Source: Marinovum sp. (GTDB taxonomy: Bacteria; Pseudomonadota; Alphaproteobacteria; Rhodobacterales; Rhodobacteraceae). From it: 62,569 nt of DNA. The stretch is taken from positions 1-62,569 of the forward strand of contig JAKVBH010000024.1 of NCBI GenBank assembly GCA_022447495.1, written 5' to 3'. The position numbers were made by a program, and so were the translations under genes. Position 1 is the first letter of the stretch. Each line of letters starts with the position of its first letter. The notes below the pieces were generated by a model. That model did not search any database. It was not told the DNA's origin and saw only the letters and a list, made by a program, of their open reading frames with translations. Positions 1-6,835 of the stretch are shown here, piece by piece.

Positions 1-276
1 CCCAAGCTGGTGATGAAATCCACAGGGTTTGGTAACGCACTTAAAGCTTACCAAGTGGCCGACGAACGGCTCACCGCGCTCAAAGAGCTTGAGAAGACCA
101 ACCCCAAGTTTGCCACTGTCTTTGACAAGGTGTTCCCGATCGTCGTGAACCTCTCGCTTGCGGGGGCCAATGCGCAGATGGGATTTGCCGATGCCACCAA
201 GGCGCTGGACTACGTGAACACCTCGCTGGGGCTGTTCAATGACGTGGTCGGGGAAATCGAGTCGAACCTGGAATGA
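1..276 (+). CDS. Partial hypothetical protein, C-terminal part (left edge of window)
   Basis: The reading frame is open from the first base and ends at a TGA at 274-276, so only the last 91 residues are visible and the true start lies outside the window. An in-frame GTG at 10 and ATG at 13 are probably internal. The visible part is helical-looking and soluble, with no signal peptide or membrane segment, and contains alanine- and leucine-rich stretches. I do not recognise the family. It is followed 147 bases later by another unknown gene, then by T6SS genes on the same strand, so a T6SS accessory role is possible by position only. Confidence 0.6.
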   Translation, partial: PKLVMKSTGFGNALKAYQVADERLTALKELEKTNPKFATVFDKVFPIVVNLSLAGANAQMGFADATKALDYVNTSLGLFNDVVGEIESNLE

Positions 277-423
277 TGGTCTGCCGTTCATGCCCTTTGC
301 CGGTTCCAGACACCGCCCCGAATTTTGGCGGGCATGTCTCAACAGGCATTGGGTGTGGCGGCACCATACCCCAGACCTATGGCTCATGTTTGAGCCAGGA
401 CCGAAAAGATCGGAGCTGTATAG

Positions 424-1434
424 ATGGACGGTAAAAAGAAGTTTTCGATCGACATGAAGATTAGCCCCTTTGGGGAGTTCCGCGGCCGCTCTGCGCCGGA
501 CTGGTTCGTGGCGCGGCCCAAGTTAATGGCCCTGGTTAAAGACATCCCCATCAAACGCACCTTGATGCTTGACCCCAAGAAGTGGACGCAAAAGGATTTG
601 GAACAAGGCATCTATGCCGTGGCCAAATATGAGCTGGCCATTTTCTCCACCGCCCTGTCGACGATGCAAAAAGACATCGACAAAGCGATCCCGCCCAAAG
701 AGCGTAAGAACAAGAAATTTACCTCGAACACCAAGAACGAGAGCAAAGAAGAGGGGGCCGCGCTTTCGGTTGCGGAGACCAAGGTCAAAAAGCTCTATGC
801 CCGCATCTCCAAGCAGATCACGGACAAGATCGACAACGCGCTTGATGAAGTCGAGGCCGACAAGGGCGACAATAAATCTGCGCTCAAAGCGGGCAAAGAG
901 GCGCTCAAGAAGTTTGGCGATATGGACACCAAAAACATGTTCTCCGGCCCTGCCGAGGGTGTTCAAAAAGCGCTCAACGATATGGCATCCCTTGTCGGTA
1001 AATCCGGCAATCCTAATGATGCCGCCGGGCTGAAAAAGATGAATACCGCGTTGGACGCCGTGAACAAAGAGTTCGAAGCAAAGGCCAAAGCGGCCCAGAA
1101 CGTCGCGCAATACCTTCTGCAAAAAGGCGCCAAGATGGCCAAGGACGACAAAGCCGATCCCGCGCTTAAACAAGTGGGAGAGGCTATTGCCAAGAATGGA
1201 AATCTCAAAACCGCGATTGGCAAGTTGACTGCCACCGTGGCGAGCTTTGACAAATCGCTTAGTGAGACAGTGTCCAAGGTCAGAAATGGTGGCATCTCGG
1301 CGGCCAATTTGCGCAGCTTGGGCAAGGCTTTTTTAGATGCCCACCGTGGCAAAGACAAAGCCGTGGATGAGGCCGTCTCAGCGGTCAAAATCGTGAGCAA
1401 AAAGTTCACCAACGTTGTAAAAGCGGTAACGTAA
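424..1434 (+). CDS. Hypothetical lysine/alanine-rich protein of the T6SS operon
   Basis: A 336-residue soluble protein with no signal peptide or membrane segment. It is rich in Lys, Ala and Asp and looks mostly alpha-helical, with long heptad-like stretches between about residues 110 and 320 suggesting coiled coils. The N-terminus (about 1-60) is different, with aromatic and proline residues, and may be a small folded domain. A purine-rich GGAG lies about 10 bases before the ATG. The gene sits 27 bases before the sodium-channel gene and heads the visible run to the sheath fusion, so it probably belongs to the same transcript. No function is assigned; a helical scaffold or a secreted T6SS substrate are both possible but unproven. 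Confidence 0.75.
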   Translation: MDGKKKFSIDMKISPFGEFRGRSAPDWFVARPKLMALVKDIPIKRTLMLDPKKWTQKDLEQGIYAVAKYELAIFSTALSTMQKDIDKAIPPKERKNKKFTSNTKNESKEEGAALSVAETKVKKLYARISKQITDKIDNALDEVEADKGDNKSALKAGKEALKKFGDMDTKNMFSGPAEGVQKALNDMASLVGKSGNPNDAAGLKKMNTALDAVNKEFEAKAKAAQNVAQYLLQKGAKMAKDDKADPALKQVGEAIAKNGNLKTAIGKLTATVASFDKSLSETVSKVRNGGISAANLRSLGKAFLDAHRGKDKAVDEAVSAVKIVSKKFTNVVKAVT

Positions 1435-1460
1435 ATGTCGGTGGATCAGGGAGATAGATC

Positions 1461-2321
1461 GTGTCTGGCGATGTAACGGATCAAATCGAAACAGCGGGAC
1501 ATCGGGCCAAGCTTCGGGCGTTTTTGGAGAAGCCCTGGGTTCAGGGTTTTTTCCTGGCGGTTGTCATCCTTAACGCGATCATTCTTGGGGTGTCGACGTC
1601 GGAATATTTGACATCTCGCATGGGGAGTATGCTGGGCCAGATCGACGATTTGATCATTGCGATCTTTGTTCTTGAGATGGCACTTAAACTCTACGCGTAC
1701 GGCTATCGGTTCTTCTTCTCGGCGTGGAATATTTTCGATCTGTCGATTGTCATAATCTCACTGATGCCTGCCTCCAACACCTTGTCCGCACTGCGGGGTC
1801 TGCGCGTGATCAGATCGATGCGTGTGCTCTCGGCCATCCCGCAAATGCGGGCGGTCATTCGCGCTCTTTTTGATGCTCTGCCCGGAATGGGGGCGGTGAT
1901 GATGTTGATGCTCATCATCTTTTACGTATTCGCGGTCATGGCCACCGTGCTCTACGGTGCAGATTTTCCTGAATGGTTCGGATCGCTTGGCGCCTCGCTA
2001 TATTCTTTGTTTCAGATCATGACGCTTGAGAGTTGGTCCATGGGGATCGTGCGCCCCGTCATGGAACAGCACCCTACGGCTTGGGCCTTCTTCGTGCCCT
2101 TTATCATCTGCACGGCGTTTGCTGTGCTCAACCTTTTCATTGGTCTCTTGGTCAACACCATGCAATCGGCGGTGGAGGAAGAGACAGAGGCTGAGTTTGA
2201 GCGCCTGCGCGAATTGGTCCGTGCCGAGACAGACCAAGTTGATGCGCATGTTTTGGCGCTCAAAGATGAGGTGACGGCCCTGCGCGAAGAATTGCGCAAA
2301 ACGCGCGAGGAAGGTCGATGA
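1461..2321 (+). CDS. Voltage-gated sodium channel, NaChBac/NavAb (BacNav) type
   Basis: A 286-residue six-helix ion channel subunit starting at GTG. S1-S3 lie at about residues 28-46, 60-80 and 87-102. S4 (about 109-124) has four arginines at three-residue spacing (R112, R115, R118, R121), the voltage-sensor pattern. S5 is about 143-165, the pore helix 176-188, and the selectivity filter TLESWSM is at 188-194, identical to that of NavAb and typical of Na+ selectivity. S6 (about 207-234) is followed by an acidic, heptad-patterned C-terminal helix to 282, as in the tetramerising coiled coil of BacNav channels. The filter has no extra aspartates of the calcium-selective engineered type. The last four bases overlap the start of the TssB-TssC fusion gene (ATGA), implying translational coupling. 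A role in T6SS is inference from this coupling. Family assignment is very secure. Confidence 0.95.
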   Translation: MSGDVTDQIETAGHRAKLRAFLEKPWVQGFFLAVVILNAIILGVSTSEYLTSRMGSMLGQIDDLIIAIFVLEMALKLYAYGYRFFFSAWNIFDLSIVIISLMPASNTLSALRGLRVIRSMRVLSAIPQMRAVIRALFDALPGMGAVMMLMLIIFYVFAVMATVLYGADFPEWFGSLGASLYSLFQIMTLESWSMGIVRPVMEQHPTAWAFFVPFIICTAFAVLNLFIGLLVNTMQSAVEEETEAEFERLRELVRAETDQVDAHVLALKDEVTALREELRKTREEGR

Positions 2322-5300
2322 GCGACAGCCAAAAATTCATCGCTCGTAACCGCGCACCCCGAGTTCAGATCGAATATGATGTGGAGCTGTATGGGGCGGA
2401 AAAAAAGGTCCAGTTGCCTTTTGTCATGGGTGTGTTTTCCGATCTTTCAGGCAAGTCGGAAAAGCCCCCCGTGGACAATCGCAAATTCCTCGAAATCGAT
2501 GTCGAAAATTTTGACGAACGCATGAAGTCTGTGGCGCCGCGTGCCCAATTCTCGGTGCCCAATACGTTGACGGGAGACGGCAATCTCACAGTCGATTTGA
2601 CGTTTGAGAAGATGGATGATTTCTCGCCCACGGCCATTGCGTCTAAAGTTGATACCCTCAAACCGCTGCTGGATGCGCGCACGCAGCTTAGCAACTTGAT
2701 GACTTACATGGATGGTAAGGCAGGTGCCGAGGCGCTCTTGGATAAGATCGTCTCAGACCCTGCTTTGTTGGCGGCCTTGGGTGGTGGAGCGACAGCTCAG
2801 ACATCGGACACCGACGCGACCTTGGCCGGTCTGAAAGCGGCTGTGTCAGAGGCCGAACCCAAAGAAGACGGTTTAACCGAAACCCTTTCGGCACTGGCTG
2901 CGCAGGCCCCAACACAGGCCGCTCCAGACACGTCAGTGGCGGATGCGCTGTCCACGCTTACTCCGGTTGCGGAAGAAGCCCCGGAGGATAAAACTTCAGA
3001 CGTCTTGGCTGGTTTGGCCGATGCTACGCCAAGTGCACCTGAGCCAGACGGTCTAGACGTCGACGGCATTTTGGGGCGTCTCGATGCACCTGCGATTCAA
3101 GAGACAAAAGACACCTCCGCCGATGTACTGGCGGGGATCGACGCGCCTGCGCTCACCGATGATGAAGACAGCACCGATGATGTCTTGGCCGGGATCGAAG
3201 CTGTTCCAGATGTGGTCGAGCAAGCAGACCCTCTCGACGATGTCCTCTCTGCCATCGACGGTCCTGGGGATGTCGCGGATCCTGGCGATAACATGGATGA
3301 CGTGCTCTCCGGCATAGAAGCGCCCGTGGTTGAAGAGAGCGACGATCAAGACCTAGACGTACTCCTAGGCAGCATTAAAGCTCCGACCGAGGACGCAGCA
3401 GACGACGTCACAAATGATGTGCTCGCTGGGATCGAAGCACCCGCAGCGGATGCCAAACCGACCGACGATCTCGATGATATCTTGGGGTCGGTTGATGCAT
3501 CGGAACCTGTTGTCGAAGAGGGGCCGGATATCGGGGATGTTTTGCAAAGCATCGAGGTCCCCGAAACTACACCGGAAGAAAACGACGAAACGGATGACGT
3601 TCTGGCGGGTCTTGAATCGCGGGTTGCCACTGAGGAGCCGGACGAAGATCTCGACGCATTGTTGGGAAGCATTGAAGCACCCGATGAGCCTGCGGCCGAG
3701 CAAGATGATCTTGATTCCTTGCTCGGTGGGATTGAGACCATCGACACGGCCGAGGGCGACGACGGTACAGATGACATCCTCGCGGGGCTGGACGAACCTG
3801 ATGTTGAAGAGGAAGAGAGCGATGATCTTGATGCGGTCTTGGGCAGCATCGAAGCCGCACTAGAGGATGACGCGGACGACCACAGCACGGATGATGTCCT
3901 GGCGAGTGTCGAAACCCCTGTCGAAGACGAAGACGAAGATGATGAAATCGACGTACTCTTGAGCGGGTTGGAGCCTGTGCCGGAAGCCGAAACCGCGGAG
4001 GATACGGTTGATGTTCTGGCTGGTTTGGAGGCGGTGGCTGGCGCGTCAGCGGCTGAAGACGATCTCGATGGGCTTTTGAGCGACCTGGCCGCAGATGCGC
4101 CTGAAGAGGCCGACGACAATGACGACTTGGATGCCTTGTTGGGCGACCTGGCGGAGGATGCGCCCAAGGAGGCCGTTGACGAAGGCGATCTTGACGCGCT
4201 CTTGAGCGGGATCGAAGCCGTCGAAGAGACGCCGGAGACGGACAAAGCGGACGATATTCTCGCGGGTCTGGACGCCGTAGAAGAGCAGACCACTGACGAA
4301 GATGACCTCGACGTTCTTCTGGGTGATTTGGCCGAGACCTCTGACGACGCTACCCCTGCCACAGAAGATGATCTTGATGCCTTGCTCGGGGACTTGGATG
4401 ACGACGTGCCCCGCGAGGCAGACGACAATGGAGATGATTTAGATGCGCTTTTGAACGACCTTGGTTCAGACACAGAAACAGAAAAAGACATAGACACGCC
4501 GGACGAAGACGACGACCTTGATGCGTTGCTGGCCGGGCTCGGTAACGTAGACGATCCGGCGGTTGACGAAGATGCAGGCGATGATCTTGACGCGTTGTTG
4601 AACGACTTGGAGGAGGCGCCCGAGGCCGCTGAGGACGACATCGCAGACGACGATCTTGACGCACTCCTGGCGGGTCTTGGTAGCGACGACGACACAAGTA
4701 ACGACAACGATGATGCCGACGATGAGACGTTGGGCGATGCCGATGATCTGGACGCCCCGCTCACGGATGGAGATGCCGCACCGGCCACGGTGGCCGCGCC
4801 CACAGGGCCGCGCCAATCGCCGTTTGGGACAATGACCCCTGAACGTCCGGCACGTGACAGCTTGCATCGCCCGACCTTCCGCATTGCGCTCTTTGGCGAT
4901 TTCACGGGCCGCGCGGCGCGCGGTTTGATGGAGGTGGGCGACGCCTTGGCCGAGAAGACGGCCATCGAATTGGACGTCGACACAATCGATGATGTGATCG
5001 CGCGTTTTGCCACAACGCTGACCTTGCCAATGGGGACCGAAGGCAAAGGCATCGAAATCAAGCTCAACGAGCTTGAGGATCTTCACCCCGACGAGCTCTA
5101 TGAAAACGTCGAGCTTTTTGCGGCCATTGCTGGGTTGCGCCAACAGTTGAACGTGGGTTCCATGGCTGCCAACACAGTCGGCCAGTTGCAATCCTGGTCG
5201 CAGGAATTTGGCCAAAGCATCAAGATCCCGAAACGATCAGCCAGCACGTCCATTCCCGCGGATCGCAAGCTGAGCGATTTTCAGGCCTTGATCGGCGACA

Positions 5301-6523
5301 CCACCGGACGGTTGACCCAAGCCAGCCCAGCAGAGGATTTCATCGCTCAGATCGTGGGGCCGCATGTCCTAAAGGCGCCGGATGCCGGGGCAGAGGGGAT
5401 GAAGCAGGCGGTTGATGAGGCATTGTCGGGTGCCATGCGGATGATCCTGCATCATCCTGACTTCCAAGCCTTGGAGGCGCAGTGGCGTTCGCTTGATTTC
5501 TTGGCACGTCGGATTGAGACCGACAGCACGCTGCGCATCGACCTCTTTGATGTCTCGGCCGAAGAATTGGCCACGGATTTGGCATCGCAAGAAGAGTTGA
5601 GCGAAAGCGGGCTGTTCCGCTTGCTCAATCGCGATCTTGATCCCGAGGACGGGGCAGGGGGCTTCTCCGCGCTCTTTGGCCTTTATACTTTTGAAGAGAC
5701 CCCGCCCCATGCGGAGCTTCTTGCGCGGGTTGCCCATGTGGCGGCTCATGTCGATGCGCCGTTCTTTGCAGCCATGTCGCCAAGTTATCTTGAGACGGCG
5801 ATGGAAGACCGGCATCCACTCGTCGCTGAACGTTGGGATCAGGTGCGTGGTTTGGTCGATGCGGGTTACCTTGGCCTTGCTTCGCCACGGTTCTTGTTGC
5901 GCCAACCCTATGGGTCAAAATCAGAGCCAATCGATGAGTTCGAGTTTGAAGAGTTTACCGCGCAAGAGGGCTTGCGTGGCATGCTTTGGGCTAACCCGGT
6001 TGTGCTTGTCGCGGTGCTTTTGACTGCGACGCATAAAAAGGATGGCAAGGCGATGAATCTCGGTTCGTTGATGTCGCTTGGTGACTTGCCGTTCTTCTAC
6101 ACCAATGACCGGTTTGGAGATCAGGTGGCGTTGCCCTGCACGGAGCGCAATCTCACCTCCGATCCTGCCCAAGCGACTTTGGCACGAGGTTACATGCCGG
6201 TGGTCTGGGTGAAAGGTCGCAACGAGGTGCGCCTTGCCTCTTTCCGTTCGTTGGGCGGTGACGAAATTCTCGGCCCTTGGGCCGGTGACCTGCCCCAACC
6301 CCCGCCGCAACCCACTCCTGTTGCGGCGGATGTCGAAGTGACGTTGAATACTGATGGCGACGTGGACGATGATGATCTCGACGCATTGCTCACTGGGCTT
6401 GATAGTGGTGACGATGATGACACTGATCTCGACGATCTTCTTGCCGGTTTCGGCGATGACGATGAAGGCGGGGATGAAGATGACATGGATGCCGATCTGG
6501 CTGCGCTCTTGGAGGGTCTTTGA
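2318..6523 (+). CDS. T6SS sheath fusion protein: TssB - acidic repeat linker - TssB/TssC-like
   Basis: A 1401-residue protein. Residues 1-155 match the small sheath subunit TssB/VipA (charged start, a VMGVFSDLSGK segment, then the FEKMDDFSPTAIA segment). About residues 156-835 are an extremely acidic, low-complexity linker with about 28 copies of a short motif (consensus DDLDALLGDL or TDDVLAGIEAP). A second GDF-TGR segment at about 845-940 resembles the sheath N-domain again. Residues about 1010-1320 match TssC/VipB, seen as HHPDFQALEAQWRSLDFL and the ETD-TLRIDLFDVSAEEL segment. The extreme C-terminus (about 1325-1401) is again acidic and carries three more copies of the motif. TssB and TssC are normally separate proteins of about 170 and 500 residues. 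The TssC end differs from the canonical one, so this may be an accessory sheath-like protein rather than the main sheath. Separate tssB/tssC genes could lie left of the window. Confidence 0.85.
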   Translation: MSDSQKFIARNRAPRVQIEYDVELYGAEKKVQLPFVMGVFSDLSGKSEKPPVDNRKFLEIDVENFDERMKSVAPRAQFSVPNTLTGDGNLTVDLTFEKMDDFSPTAIASKVDTLKPLLDARTQLSNLMTYMDGKAGAEALLDKIVSDPALLAALGGGATAQTSDTDATLAGLKAAVSEAEPKEDGLTETLSALAAQAPTQAAPDTSVADALSTLTPVAEEAPEDKTSDVLAGLADATPSAPEPDGLDVDGILGRLDAPAIQETKDTSADVLAGIDAPALTDDEDSTDDVLAGIEAVPDVVEQADPLDDVLSAIDGPGDVADPGDNMDDVLSGIEAPVVEESDDQDLDVLLGSIKAPTEDAADDVTNDVLAGIEAPAADAKPTDDLDDILGSVDASEPVVEEGPDIGDVLQSIEVPETTPEENDETDDVLAGLESRVATEEPDEDLDALLGSIEAPDEPAAEQDDLDSLLGGIETIDTAEGDDGTDDILAGLDEPDVEEEESDDLDAVLGSIEAALEDDADDHSTDDVLASVETPVEDEDEDDEIDVLLSGLEPVPEAETAEDTVDVLAGLEAVAGASAAEDDLDGLLSDLAADAPEEADDNDDLDALLGDLAEDAPKEAVDEGDLDALLSGIEAVEETPETDKADDILAGLDAVEEQTTDEDDLDVLLGDLAETSDDATPATEDDLDALLGDLDDDVPREADDNGDDLDALLNDLGSDTETEKDIDTPDEDDDLDALLAGLGNVDDPAVDEDAGDDLDALLNDLEEAPEAAEDDIADDDLDALLAGLGSDDDTSNDNDDADDETLGDADDLDAPLTDGDAAPATVAAPTGPRQSPFGTMTPERPARDSLHRPTFRIALFGDFTGRAARGLMEVGDALAEKTAIELDVDTIDDVIARFATTLTLPMGTEGKGIEIKLNELEDLHPDELYENVELFAAIAGLRQQLNVGSMAANTVGQLQSWSQEFGQSIKIPKRSASTSIPADRKLSDFQALIGDTTGRLTQASPAEDFIAQIVGPHVLKAPDAGAEGMKQAVDEALSGAMRMILHHPDFQALEAQWRSLDFLARRIETDSTLRIDLFDVSAEELATDLASQEELSESGLFRLLNRDLDPEDGAGGFSALFGLYTFEETPPHAELLARVAHVAAHVDAPFFAAMSPSYLETAMEDRHPLVAERWDQVRGLVDAGYLGLASPRFLLRQPYGSKSEPIDEFEFEEFTAQEGLRGMLWANPVVLVAVLLTATHKKDGKAMNLGSLMSLGDLPFFYTNDRFGDQVALPCTERNLTSDPAQATLARGYMPVVWVKGRNEVRLASFRSLGGDEILGPWAGDLPQPPPQPTPVAADVEVTLNTDGDVDDDDLDALLTGLDSGDDDDTDLDDLLAGFGDDDEGGDEDDMDADLAALLEGL
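2990..4770 (+). repeat. Acidic tandem motif repeats inside the sheath fusion gene
   Basis: About 28 imperfect copies of a roughly 10-12 residue unit separated by variable acidic spacers of about 6-20 residues. Two flavours alternate: a (T/S)DDVLAGIEAP form in the first half and a DDLDALL(G/A/N)(D/G)L form in the second half. Each unit has an Asp pair followed by a hydrophobic LL pair and a small-hydrophobic-acid end, which looks like a short linear binding motif or an amphipathic mini-helix. Three further copies occur at 6367-6520, after the TssC-like domain. The DNA copies are diverged, so this is an old expansion under protein-level selection rather than recent slippage. The repeats create a long spurious antisense open frame on the minus strand. 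Confidence 0.9.
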
Positions 6524-6811
6524 ATGAACGATACCCAGACCAAAGAGCTCCCAGAGACGCAGCCCGAGATCACGCTCATTGCCTTTGATCGCAAGAGCTT
6601 TTTTCTGTTTGATGGTGAACAGCACCTCAACCAGCTTTTGCTGGCGGATGGCGAGTTTCCCAAACCTGTGTTATGCGTGCACTTTGCGTCTAAGTTTGAC
6701 GCGAGCCTCACTCTTGGCGAAGATGTGGGCCTTGGTGACCTCTGGGGCATTCACCCCGAGATTATCGAGCGGCTGCGCGATACCGATTGTTTGATTGAAA
6801 CGGATGGCTGA
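6524..6811 (+). CDS. Small hypothetical protein between sheath fusion and VgrG
   Basis: A 95-residue soluble protein whose ATG directly follows the TGA of the sheath fusion gene, so the two are translationally coupled. The N-terminal 15 residues are polar; the rest alternates hydrophobic and charged residues as in a small alpha/beta domain. It ends acidic. No signal peptide or membrane segment is seen and I do not recognise the family. The position, 24 bases before vgrG, would fit an adaptor, chaperone or baseplate accessory, but this rests on location only. Confidence 0.7.
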   Translation: MNDTQTKELPETQPEITLIAFDRKSFFLFDGEQHLNQLLLADGEFPKPVLCVHFASKFDASLTLGEDVGLGDLWGIHPEIIERLRDTDCLIETDG

Positions 6812-6835
6812 CGCGGGCCTGTTCGAGGATCATAG

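Noticed and set aside
523..1173. Minus-strand frame opposite the 336-residue gene
   Set aside because: Shadow frame; the plus strand has the better start context and continues the operon direction.
3346..5067. Long minus-strand open frame of 573 codons opposite the acidic repeats
   Set aside because: It is Ser-rich low complexity produced by reading the Asp/Leu codons of the repeats backwards; no ribosome site or domain, and the plus strand is clearly TssB/TssC.
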